Below are positions 1 through 9,032 of a stretch of DNA of 64,000 nt, in pieces. The notes under the pieces were generated by a model. It worked only from the letters and a program-made list of their open reading frames with translations, was not told the origin of the DNA and did no database searches. The DNA is taken from contig CP050295.1 in assembly GCA_014189435.1 (NCBI GenBank), positions 1 through 64,000 on the forward strand. The letters run 5' to 3'. This DNA is from Mesorhizobium loti. GTDB lineage: Bacteria; Pseudomonadota; Alphaproteobacteria; Rhizobiales; Rhizobiaceae. Position numbers and translations under genes: made by a program. How positions within the stretch are numbered: the stretch's first letter is position 1; each line of letters begins with the position of its first letter.

Positions 1-1198
1 CTGAGAACTTCGCCTCTTCGGCCGTGCTGGAAGCGACCGGCTCGATTTTCACGAACAAGTACGCCGAGGGATACCCCGGTGCGCGCTACTACGCGGGAAA
101 CGAGATCGTCGATGAGCTTGAGAACCTCGCCATTGAGCGCTTGAAAACACTATTTGGAAGCGAACACGCCAACGTCCAGCCTTATTCCGGCTCGCCGGCC
201 AATCAGGCTGTCTATGCGCGCTTTTGAGCCCGGGAGACAAGGTGATGGGCTTGTCTCTCCCCGGTGGGGGTCATCTGACACATGGATGGGCCGTCAACTT
301 CTCCGGCGCTGATTACAAACGCGTCCCCTATGGGCTGCACGAAAAGACGCAGCAGATTGACTATCACCGCTTGCGCGAGACCGCCAAGCGGGAACGGCCG
401 AAACTCATTTGGGTCGGCGGAACGGCTTATCCGCGTGTTTTTGACTATGCGGCAATGGCCGAAATCGCTTCGGAGGTGAACTCCTATCTGGTGGCCGACA
501 TCGCACACATCAGTGGCCTGATTGTCGCAGGAGCGCACCCGAACCCCGTCGGCCATTGCGACGTCGTCAGCAGCACGTCTCACAAGTCAATCCGCGGTCC
601 CCGCGGGGGCTTCATTTTGTCAAGGAATGAAGATCGCTACCAGGCGCTCTATCATCCGAAAAGCAAACACAATCTCGCCAAACGTATAGACCGTGCGGTG
701 TTCCCTCTCCTGCAGGGCGGACCGCATATGAATATCATCGCCGCTCTAGCTGTCACTTTGCAGGAAGCCGCGACCCCGTCCTTCCGTGTCTACGGTCAGC
801 AGATCGTCAAGAATGCCAAGGCGCTGGCCCAGGCGCTTCTGGAGCGAGGGTATGACCTGGTCACCGGGGGGACTGACAATCACATGCTGATCCTGGATAT
901 GCGCGATCGACCACTGTCAGGCAAAGCCTATGCGGAGCGATTGGCAAAGGCAGGCATCATTACGAATTTTAACATGGTGCCGGGCGACCCGCGCCATCCG
1001 GCGGTCACAAGCGGAATTCGCCTGGGGTCGCCAGCAGTGACGTCCATGGGCATGCGCGAGGCGGAAATGGTGCAGATTGCCGCCTTCATCGACCTGGTCT
1101 GCCGCCAGCCCAATGATCCGGATGTCCATGCCTGCGTGCGGAGAGAGGTCGCCGACTTCTGCGCTGCGTTCGAGGTCCCTGGCATCACCGACAGGTAA
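1..1198 (+). pseudogene. glyA: serine hydroxymethyltransferase, 5'-cut by window edge and frameshifted
   Basis: The enzyme converts serine and tetrahydrofolate to glycine and methylene-THF with PLP. The first frame reads [14 protein letters not shown] from base 3 and stops at 226-228. The next frame, open from 224, continues the family sequence with SPGDKVMGLSLPGGGHLTHG. The PLP-lysine region STSHKSIRGPRGG is present near base 575. One base appears lost around 215-225, so the product would be truncated unless this is a sequencing error. The true start lies left of the window. metK follows 55 bp downstream and adenosine kinase after that, forming a set that would feed one-carbon units and SAM metabolism. 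The family call is firm; pseudogene status depends on a single indel. Confidence 0.85.
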
Positions 1199-1253
1199 GG
1201 CGGGCAAATCGAAGGTTGCCACCTAACTCCAACATCTGAAGCGAGGACATTCA

Positions 1254-2428
1254 ATGACTAGGCAGTTCGTATTCTCTTCCGAATCCGTCGGCGCGGGACA
1301 CCCGGATAAGATGGCCGACAACATCTCGGATGCCATCCTGGATGCGATCCTCCGCGCCGATCCGAAGGCGCGCGTCGCGTGCGAAGCGTTGGTGAAAACA
1401 GGGATGGTCGTTCTGGCTGGCGAGATCACTAGCGATGCGCAGGTCGATTACAGCCAAGTTGCCCGCGAGACGATACTCGATATTGGATACGATGACGATG
1501 CCATCGGCTTTGATGGTCGCCGTTGCGCCGTCGTTCTGGCTCTCACCGAGCAGTCGCCCGACATTAGCCAGGGCGTTGACGAGGGACGAGGGCAGGATCT
1601 CGACCAGGGAGCGGGGGACCAGGGCCTCATGTTTGGCTTCGCATGCAGCGAGACCGATACACTCATGCCTTTGCCGATCCAACTCGCCCACAGTCTGACG
1701 AAAAGGCAGGCGGAGGTGCGGAAGGCGGGACAGCTTGGCTGGCTGCGCCCGGACGTAAAATCTCAAGTGTCCGTCCGCTATGAAGGTTTGCGCCCGGTGG
1801 CGCTGGATACCATAGTCCTGTCGACGCAGCATGCGGAGGAAGTCTCACAAGAAACGGTCCGCGAAGGCGTCATCGAGGAGATCATAAAGCCGGTCCTGCC
1901 TCCCAACTTGGATACGACGGGGATCAGGTTCCTGGTCAATCCAACCGGCCGGTTCGTGGTCGGTGGGCCACGCGGCGACTGCGGACTCACCGGACGCAAG
2001 ATCATCGTCGATTCCTACGGTGGGATGGGTCGTCACGGCGGCGGCGCCTTTTCGGGCAAGGACCCGTCCAAGGTTGACCGCTCGGCCGCCTATGCCGCGC
2101 GGTACGTCGCAAAGAATGTCGTTGCCAGCGGCCTTGCGGAGGTCTGCGAGGTTCAGCTTGCCTACGCAATCGGCGTGGCTGCCCCGGTGTCTATCCTCGT
2201 CAACACTTTCGGGACCGCAAAGATCGAGGAAAAAAGATCGAGCGCCTTATTCTCGATCTTTTCGATCTCCGACCGAAAGGCATCATCAAGATGCTTGATC
2301 TCTTGCGCCCGATTTACCGCAAGACCGCGACATACGGACACTTCGGCCGTGAAGAGCCTGAGTTCACATGGGAGAAGACGGACAGAGCTGACGACTTGCT
2401 GCGTGAGGCAGGACCGGCAGCTGCGTGA
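1254..2428 (+). pseudogene. metK: S-adenosylmethionine synthetase, frameshifted near the 3' end
   Basis: This would make SAM from methionine and ATP in the cytosol. The N-terminus has GAGHPDK, the middle has [17 protein letters not shown], and the region around base 2010 reads [25 protein letters not shown] in two overlapping pieces, all typical of MetK. At the run of six A at 2230-2235 the frame breaks. The ancestral frame continues as [20 protein letters not shown] and ends with a TGA at 2426-2428, whereas the ORF as written runs in a wrong frame to 2510. The lesion removes about the last 65 residues of the normal fold. As an accessory copy beside glyA and adenosine kinase, it may once have boosted methyl supply in symbiosis; that role is inference. 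Confidence 0.85.
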
Positions 2429-2533
2429 GGCGCCGATGTTGGATCCAGCTACATGCGGCAACCCATTCCAACTCCCGAGACCCGCGCCCCCCGGGATGGC
2501 AGAAGGCTAGCGGACCGTTGAGCGGAGACTTTC

Positions 2534-3595
2534 ATGCCGGATTATGACGTGCTTTGCATCGGCAATGCCATTGTCGACATCATCGCCCAGTGCGACGAGG
2601 AATTCCTCGAGACCAATGGCATCATCAAGGGCGCGATGAACCTCATCGATACCCAGCGCGCCGAATTGCTCTACAGCCGCATGGGCCCAGCGATCGAGGC
2701 GTCCGGCGGCAGCGCCGGCAACACGGCGGCCGGCGTCGCCAGCTTCGGCGGTCGTGCCGCCTTCTTCGGCAAGGTTTCCAACGATGCGCTCGGCGAAATC
2801 TACGCCCACGACATCCATGCGCAAGGCGTCGCCTTCGACACCAGGCCGCTCAAGGGCCTGCCGCCAACGGCGCGCTCGATGATCTTCGTCACCCCCGACG
2901 GCGAGCGCTCGATGAACACCTATCTCGGCGCCTGCGTCGAGCTCGGGCCGGAAGATGTCGAGGCCGACAAGGCCTCTGGCGCCAAGGTCACCTATTTCGA
3001 GGGCTATCTGTGGGATCCGCCACGCGCCAAGGAGGCGATCCGGCAGACAGAGAAGCTGGCGCACGCGGCGGGCCGCGAGGTGTCGATGACACTTTCGGAT
3101 TCGTTCTGCGTCGACCGCTACCGCGACGAATTTCTCGACCTGATGCGCTCGGGCACCGTCGATATCGTCTTTGCCAACAGCCACGAGATCAAGTCGCTCT
3201 ACCAGACATCGTCGTTCGACGAGGCGCTGGCGCAGATCCGCAAGGATTGCAAGATCGCCGCCGTCACCCGCTCGGAAAAGGGCTCGGTCATCGTGCGCGG
3301 CGACGAGACCGTGGTCATCCAGGCGACGGCGATCAAGGAACTGGTCGACACGACAGGCGCCGGCGACCTCTATGCCGCCGGTTTCCTGCATGGCTACACG
3401 CAAGGCCGCGACCTCAAGACCTGCGGCGATCTTGGCTCACTGGCGGCCGGATTGGTGATCCAGCAGATCGGCCCGCGCCCGCGCCAGAACCTGCGCCGCG
3501 AAGCCGAGCAGGCGGGACTCGTCCATCCGCACGTTCCAATCGCTGGCTCTCGCCTTCCCGTTGAGAAGGCTGTCCAGGGACCGCGGGTAAATTGA
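2534..3595 (+). CDS. adenosine kinase (PfkB/ribokinase family)
   Basis: The protein has 353 residues and phosphorylates adenosine to AMP, which removes the adenosine released from S-adenosylhomocysteine. The N-terminus DYDVLCIGNAIVDIIA, the glycine-rich SGGSAGNTAAGVASFGG at about residues 57-73 and the C-terminal PfkB signature DTTGAGDLYAAGF near residues 275-287, with catalytic Asp in GAGD, are all intact. The family normally ends shortly after PRPRQNLRREAEQAGLV, so the last roughly 25 residues look like an added tail, perhaps from a changed stop. It is the only unbroken member of the glyA-metK-adenosine kinase set. Expression as one operon is plausible from the shared strand and gaps of 55 and about 100 bp. 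Confidence 0.88.
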   Translation: MPDYDVLCIGNAIVDIIAQCDEEFLETNGIIKGAMNLIDTQRAELLYSRMGPAIEASGGSAGNTAAGVASFGGRAAFFGKVSNDALGEIYAHDIHAQGVAFDTRPLKGLPPTARSMIFVTPDGERSMNTYLGACVELGPEDVEADKASGAKVTYFEGYLWDPPRAKEAIRQTEKLAHAAGREVSMTLSDSFCVDRYRDEFLDLMRSGTVDIVFANSHEIKSLYQTSSFDEALAQIRKDCKIAAVTRSEKGSVIVRGDETVVIQATAIKELVDTTGAGDLYAAGFLHGYTQGRDLKTCGDLGSLAAGLVIQQIGPRPRQNLRREAEQAGLVHPHVPIAGSRLPVEKAVQGPRVN

Positions 3596-4714
3596 AACCC
3601 CACGATCCCCGATAGGCGGCGGCTTTCCGTCTGCGTCCAGATCAGCAGAGGGATAATATCTGGGTTCCATCTTGTCTTCGCGGCGGCAGAGCCAAGCCTC
3701 CTCTCAATCGGATTTAGCCAGAGAGTTGCTGCTGGGCAAAGCGAAACCTTTGCGCCGGAGCCGTGCTTCAGTTCTCCTTTGGCACCGCCGTGCCAGATTC
3801 TGGCCGGGCGGTTTAAAACACCCGCAGAAATCGCGCACCGATCCCTCGCGGTCGACCTGTTCTTCCTTTTTGAATAGTTAGGACCGACACATGGCAGTTC
3901 GCGAGATAGCTGCGTCTCGGCGCTACGCCCTTCAGCTAGCCCGCCTTAGCCCTTTGCGCCTTCTCGGCCGCGGGTCTCAAATGGGCAAGTGCTGCGCATG
4001 AATACCTCATAAGCGGATCGTACGAGACAGATCTCGGCGCCCCCTTCAAGAATTCGCCGCGCATGTCGACCGCAACGGCTGCCTATCATCGTCTCGTTGC
4101 TCCCTCCGCCGTCTTTTCCCGTCGAGGCCTCATCGATCGTATTGCCGTACCATCTGTGTTGATGCCGTAGCCTTGCCGAAAGCTCCATGCCATACGGATG
4201 TTGGCGCAGGCGTCCGCCAGGTCGGGCTTCAGCTCCAAGGAAGCACCTACCCCATCCGAATACCGCGTGGCAGGGACGCGCATGACGGCCGTGCCGATAT
4301 ACTGCCCGGACAAAGCGATGGCTTGATCAAGGTGTGGTTGTCCGGGGGGAACCAGCATGACCCGATTGCCGGATCAAAGGTAATGGCAAGCGGATCGGGC
4401 TCAATGAACTCGCGACGATCTCCGGCGCCAAACCTGGATCGCCGTGCGGCTGAATAGGGCAGCGCAGAGCATAGGTAGCTCATAATCAAGGTTTGAGACA
4501 GGAGCGGCAGCCGACGAGCCGCGCCAGGCGATCGTGCTGGAGTTCTGGATGGTACGCTGGCGGTGTCAGCGGTCCACCAGCCATGCCGGCGGGGATGACG
4601 GCGTGGGCAATGCAGTTGACGATGAGCCTTACTGCTTGAGTCGTCCGCAATGCCCAACGAGCTCGCGCACGAGACCGATCAGGCGTTACCCACTCGTTGT
4701 CGGATTTCCGACGA
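3596..4714. other. long stretch without a recognisable gene
   Basis: Short open frames occur on both strands, but none resembles a protein family I know. The best is a minus-strand frame around 4100-4360, which cannot be assigned. Codon patterns look degenerate, so this is probably decayed sequence between the methyl-cycle genes and the NifA-dependent promoter downstream. Confidence 0.5.
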
Positions 4715-4730
4715 TGTCGGACATGAGACA
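4715..4730 (+). promoter_or_regulatory. NifA upstream activator sequence
   Basis: The sequence TGTCGGACATGAGACA fits TGT-N10-ACA exactly. It lies 45 bp upstream of a -24/-12 element and in front of the prolyl oligopeptidase pseudogene. Confidence 0.8.
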
Positions 4731-4775
4731 CAACGCTATCAGCGTGATCGCTTGTTCTGAAACGATTTTCTCAGT

Positions 4776-4790
4776 TGGCACGACACATGC
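4776..4790 (+). promoter_or_regulatory. sigma54 -24/-12 promoter of the prolyl oligopeptidase gene
   Basis: TGGCACGACACATGC matches TGGCAC-N5-TTGC with one change (ATGC) and has the correct 12-base GG to GC spacing. The start codon at 4943 is about 150 bp downstream. With the NifA site at 4715-4730 this predicts NifA/RpoN-dependent expression in nodules. Confidence 0.8.
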
Positions 4791-4942
4791 GGTCCTATCC
4801 GCAATCGCACTGCCGCGCCGCACCGACTGAGAAGACCTCATCCCATGATCACCCTTTTCGAACATGCGGTCGCCCCCGCAAACACTGAGCTTTCCCAAGC
4901 CGACGGAAGCCATTGCGCTTTTCTTTCCTGGGTTGTGCGGAC

Positions 4943-7033
4943 ATGACCGCATTCGATTTCCGTCCAACGCTGAATGCTCCCGACGACGATCCCTACCTTT
5001 GGCTCGAAGATGTGGAAGGCGAACGGGCCCTTGACTGGACCGCCAGCCAGTCGGCAGGACGCTGAAGCACTGCGGGGGAACGCGGTTCGAGCGCGACCGC
5101 GCGGCTCTGACGATGATTTTCGACCGTTTCGACAGGATTCCCGCGATTACGCGCCGCGGTCAGTACCTCTACAATTTCTGGCGAGATGCCGGAAATCCGC
5201 GCGGATTGTGGCGCCGGACCACCCTTGCCGCCTACATGAAGGCGGATACCCAGTGGGAGCTACTGCTCGATCTGGATGCCCTCGCGGCTAGCGACGGAGA
5301 GGACTGGATTTGGAGTGGCGCGTCGACCGAGCCGCAGAGACGGGAAAAGGCCGTTCTGCGCCTATCGCGCGGTGGCAGCGACGCGGTCGTACATCGCGAA
5401 TTCGACCTGATGTCTCTGAGCATTGTCGCCGACGGTTTCAATCTCCCGGAGGCCAAGGGCTCCATTGATTGGCTCGACCCTGACACACTTCTGCTTTCCA
5501 GTGCGCTTGGAGATAGCATGGTCACCCGCTCCGGCTTCGCGCGTACCGTGCGGTTGTGGAAGCGTGGCGCGGATCCCCTCACCGCGCCGGCAATCTTCGA
5601 GGCCGGCTGTTCCGAATCCCTAGGCGTGTCTGGTCATGTGGACCGCACCGCCGAGAGCGAGCGCCTTTGGTTCATCGAGAATACTGGCTTCTTCGAGCAG
5701 ATAGTCCGAACCGGCGACAAGAGCGGGCCGAAGATTGAAATCGACTTTCCTCGGGACGCCTGGTGGGGTGTCTTCGGCGATTGGCTGGCGGTAAAGCCGG
5801 GCAAACCCTGGACGGTGGGAGGGACGACCTATGCCTCCGACGTACTGATCGGCATCTCGCTTTCCTCTTTCATCGCCGGCGAGCGCGGCTTTGTCACCCT
5901 GTTCGAACCTGGCGACAGGCGCTCTCTGCAGTCATTCTTCTGGAACGACGGGAAGCTCATCATCTCCTATCTGGCGGACCTCGTTCCGCGTTTCGAGACG
6001 TTCACTCCGGGCCGGCAGGAATGGACGCGCCGAGCCCTGGACACCGTGCCCGCCGAAGGGACTGTCCACCTGTGGTCCCTCGATGCGGAAGATCACGAGA
6101 CCAATGGAGAGATCCTCGTTTCGGCTCAGGACCCGATCACGCCACCGCAGCTGCTCCTATTGGACCTCGATACCGCGCCGCCTCTCAGCGCTTCGGTAAT
6201 CCTGAAGCGCAACCCGGAAAATTTCGACGCAGCCGGGCTCGTGGTCACGCGCCACGAGGCAGTCTCGATCGATGGTGAGATGATCCCCTATACGCAGGTC
6301 GGTCCGGCGGACGGGAACGGCGATGCCCCGGTTCATCTCACCGCCTATGGCGGGTTCGGCATATCGCTCCTGCCCTCCTACAACTCCGCGCTGGGCAAGC
6401 TGTGGCTCGAACGCGGCGGCACGTGCGTGGTGGCGAACATCCGTGGGGGGCGGCGAGTTCGGCACCCGTTGGCACGACGCCGGGCGCAGACAGGGCAAGC
6501 GTCTCGCCCATGACGATTTCGCCGCCGTTGCGGCCGACCTCGTGCGAAGGGGCATTACGCTGCCGAGGCGGATTGCCGCCGAGGGCGGCTCAAATGGCGG
6601 CCTGCTGATCGCCAACATGCTTACCCGCCACCCTGAGCGTTTCGGCGCGCTGTTCTGCACAGTCCCGCTTATCGACATGCGCCGCTACACCAGGCTTTTG
6701 GGCGCAAGCGGGATTGACGAATATGGCAATCCCGACAAGCCGGAGGATTGGACTTTCCTCAAGGAAATCTCCGCCTATCACGCCGCGGCGCCGGGACAGC
6801 CCTATCCGCCTATCCTGCTCGCCACCACGAAGCGGGACGACCGCGTCCACCCGGGCCACGCGCGTAAGATGGCCGCAAAGCTGCAGGCTCTTGGCTATCC
6901 CGCCTACTTCTACGAGCCCAGCGCGGGTGGGCACAGCCACGGCAAGGACAACCGGGAGCGGGCCGCATTCATTGCCCTGGGCAACAATTTCCTTCGCAGT
7001 GCCATCGGCTGGCACGGCGATGGCGTTCGATAG
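4943..7033 (+). pseudogene. prolyl oligopeptidase family (S9) serine peptidase, two frameshifts
   Basis: Intact homologues are cytosolic peptidases with a beta-propeller followed by an alpha/beta hydrolase domain that cuts short proline-containing peptides. The start is ATG 4943, and the first frame (DDDPYLWLEDVEGERALDW) stops at 5063-5065. The second frame runs from about 5050 to about 6450 through the propeller. The third runs to 7033 and holds the catalytic serine motif GGSNGG near 6595, the Asp region TKRDDRVHPGHA near 6835 and the histidine in GGHSHG near 6935. The second break is an extra G in the run before CGGCGAG at about 6449-6454. All catalytic residues survive, so decay is recent or the indels are errors. 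The upstream NifA/sigma54 promoter is intact. Confidence 0.87.
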
Positions 7034-7091
7034 GTGGGCGCGCAACCCGAACATGACAACGTGTCAAACAAAAGTGAGCATAGATCGGTGA

Positions 7092-7107
7092 TTGCGCGAA
7101 GGCGCAA
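7092..7107. repeat. perfect inverted repeat upstream of ompW
   Basis: TTGCGC-GAAG-GCGCAA has six-base arms. It sits 58 bp after the peptidase stop and about 115 bp before the ompW start. There is no T-run, so it is not a classical terminator, and the arm spacing does not fit an FNR/FixK box. A hairpin or regulator site is possible. Confidence 0.4.
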
Positions 7108-7223
7108 GTAATGTCGGCACAGTCTCGTGCAAGTTGGCATGAGATATTGCTTCAATGTACATTCGCCAGAGGAGATTCTTAGTAGTGCAGTTCATCATTT
7201 CTGAAGGTAAAGGAGAGAATATC

Positions 7224-7919
7224 ATGGCGAGAAAGCGAATGGGCGTGGCGCGGGGAGTAACAGCGGCCGTCGTCCTGATGATGGTGGGGCAGCAGGCCGT
7301 CGCGGCGGAGCCTCCGGTAGCCGCAAGCGTCCCGCAGGCAGGGGTCTTGGTCACGGAAGCGCCAAGCCCTTGGCAGATCCGCCTGCGTGGGTTGGGGGTC
7401 ATCACTAAGGATTCGGGCTACGTCAATGCGGTGCCCGGCTCCGGTCTTTCCTATTCGGACACCGTGATCCCGGAACTCGATATCACCTATTTCTTCACGG
7501 ACAACATCGCCGCCGAGCTTATCCTCGGCACCACCTATGCCAACATCGACGGCCAAGGAACGCTCGGCGGGCTGGGCAATATCGGCAAGGTTTGGCTGCT
7601 GCCGCCTACGCTCACAGTGCAGTATCATTTTACCGATTTCGGCGCCTTCAAGCCCTATGTCGGTGCCGGCGTGAACTACACGATCTTCTATAACCAGCAT
7701 GCCGGAAGCGCCGATGCTCTCAAGGTTAAGAACACGTTCGGCACCGCGCTGCAGGTCGGGTTCGACTACATGGTGGATCAGCACTGGGGCGTCAACTTCG
7801 ACGTGAAGAAGCTTTTCCTGAAGCCAGACTTCGACGTCACCGTGGCCGGGGCGAAACTGACGGGCAAGGCCGAGCTCGATCCATGGTTGATAGGCGCAGG
7901 TGTCACTTACCGCTTCTGA
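7224..7919 (+). CDS. OmpW-family outer membrane protein
   Basis: The protein has 231 residues and forms a small eight-stranded outer membrane barrel thought to pass small hydrophobic molecules. I chose ATG 7224 because AAAGGAGAG lies just upstream and the N-terminus then begins with MARKRMG and a signal peptide ending near VAAEPP; the longer frame from 7155 adds an unlikely leader. OmpW features include WQIRLRGLGVITKDSGYV after the signal, ELDITYFFTDNIAAELI, the loop GLGNIGKVWLLPPTLTVQYHF and the C-terminal strand LIGAGVTYRF with a terminal aromatic. A stem-loop terminator follows at once. Upstream, a TGGCAT...TTGC pair exists but with spacing one base too long for sigma54. Confidence 0.9.
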   Translation: MARKRMGVARGVTAAVVLMMVGQQAVAAEPPVAASVPQAGVLVTEAPSPWQIRLRGLGVITKDSGYVNAVPGSGLSYSDTVIPELDITYFFTDNIAAELILGTTYANIDGQGTLGGLGNIGKVWLLPPTLTVQYHFTDFGAFKPYVGAGVNYTIFYNQHAGSADALKVKNTFGTALQVGFDYMVDQHWGVNFDVKKLFLKPDFDVTVAGAKLTGKAELDPWLIGAGVTYRF

Positions 7920-7961
7920 TACGGAAGGCGAAGGTGGCTCTCCGACAGCCGATCTGACATT

Positions 7962-7984
7962 AAGGGCGCCTCGTGCGCCCTTTT
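7962..7984 (+). terminator. rho-independent terminator of ompW
   Basis: GGGCGC-CTCGT-GCGCCC followed by TTTT, 43 bp after the ompW stop codon. Confidence 0.8.
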
Positions 7985-8069
7985 GCCGTCGGCCCGCCGG
8001 TCCACTTTTGTCAACCAGCCGTCAACCCAGGTTGTCCGAGCTGTCGGATATGCGACCTATGCCTGCACC

Positions 8070-8890
8070 AGCACAACGTGGGATGTGGAGGCCCCGGACA
8101 CGAAGCTCAGCCATGACTACACGCCACCGGCTGAGAATAACCCCGACCAGAGGAGCGTCTCGCCCGACGGCAAATGGATCGCCTCTATCGATTGCAGGAT
8201 GTTGCGCTTAGCCGGGACGGATCCGAGGGCAATTACTACGTCTTTTCGACACTGAACTGGTCGCCGGACTCGCGCCACCTCGCGGCTTACCGCGTTCGCC
8301 CCGGCTACAAGCGGGAGATCCCCTACCTCAATTCGTCGACGGACCAGTTGCAGCGCGAATATTCAACGATGGTCTATCCCAAGCCGGGCATGTCCTTCCG
8401 CTCCGCTGCCCCAGCCGGACCTGTTCGACATTGCCAGCCGGCGCCAGGTCGCGATTGACAACGCCCTGTTCTCGAATCCCTTCGAACTTTCCTCTCTCCA
8501 ATGGTGGGAGGACGGGCCGCAGCTTCACTTTCGAATATAACCAGCGCGGGCATCAGCTCTATAGGCTCGTCGAGGTAGACGCCGCCACTGCCGCGCGCGC
8601 TGCCTGATCGATGAAACCAGTGAGACCTCCGTCGATTACCGGCCGCTGGCGGCGGGATCAGGAAGGTACCGGAAAAACCTTTCGTCACGATGTCGATGAC
8701 GGGAAGGAGATCATCTGGGTGTCCGAGCGCGACGGGCACGAGCACCTGTACCTGTTCGCCAGACGGACGGGCGCGCTCAAGAGCCAGATCACCCGAGGTG
8801 AGTACGTGGTCCGGGGGTAAACTATGTCGATTCGGTCAAGCGCCAGATCCGGTTCGAGGCGAGCGGGTTGAACCCGCGAGAAATACACCC
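8070..8890 (+). pseudogene. dipeptidyl-peptidase IV-like (S9B) N-terminal propeller relic
   Basis: No single frame is open, but the three forward frames together give a typical DPP-IV propeller: [10 protein letters not shown] near 8155, [20 protein letters not shown] near 8250-8310, [10 protein letters not shown] near 8360, DNALFSNPFELSSLQWWEDG near 8455-8520, and [16 protein letters not shown] near 8710-8755. At least four frameshifts separate these blocks. The catalytic hydrolase domain is absent. The relic ends near 8885, where a decayed minus-strand gene begins. It is a second S9 peptidase relic within 2 kb of the prolyl oligopeptidase, of a different subfamily, so it is not a duplicate. 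Confidence 0.72.
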
Positions 8891-9032
8891 TCCCGGAACA
8901 GTGCGATGCGCCGATGGGTCCAAGGCCTCGTTCCGTCACGGTCATTTTTGAGCAGGTGCCGGCCTTGGCCGCAACGGCGGCGGACATCATTCCTTGGATG
9001 CCACCGCCAATGACCAAGAGTCGACGCGTCAT
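8881..9032 (-). pseudogene. N-terminal stub of a nucleotide-binding oxidoreductase
   Basis: An ATG overlaps the stop of the monooxygenase gene (ATGA at 9029-9032), and the frame begins MTRRLLVIGGGIQGMMSAAV. GGGIQGMMSA is a dinucleotide-binding glycine motif like those at the start of FAD-dependent oxidoreductases. Only about 45 residues survive before the sequence runs into the dipeptidyl-peptidase relic. The overlap indicates a former operon with the upstream hydroxylase. The precise family cannot be told. Confidence 0.5.

Noticed and set aside
2507..3403. Minus-strand open frame of 298 codons
   Set aside because: It is the antisense shadow of adenosine kinase.
7092..7107. TTGCGC-N4-GCGCAA as an FNR/FixK box
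   Set aside because: The arms are two bases further apart than in TTGA-N6-TCAA type sites, so it is recorded only as an inverted repeat.
7134..7150. TGGCAT...TTGC upstream of ompW as a sigma54 promoter
   Set aside because: The GG to GC spacing is one base too long, which normally abolishes sigma54 use, and no TGT-N10-ACA site lies upstream.
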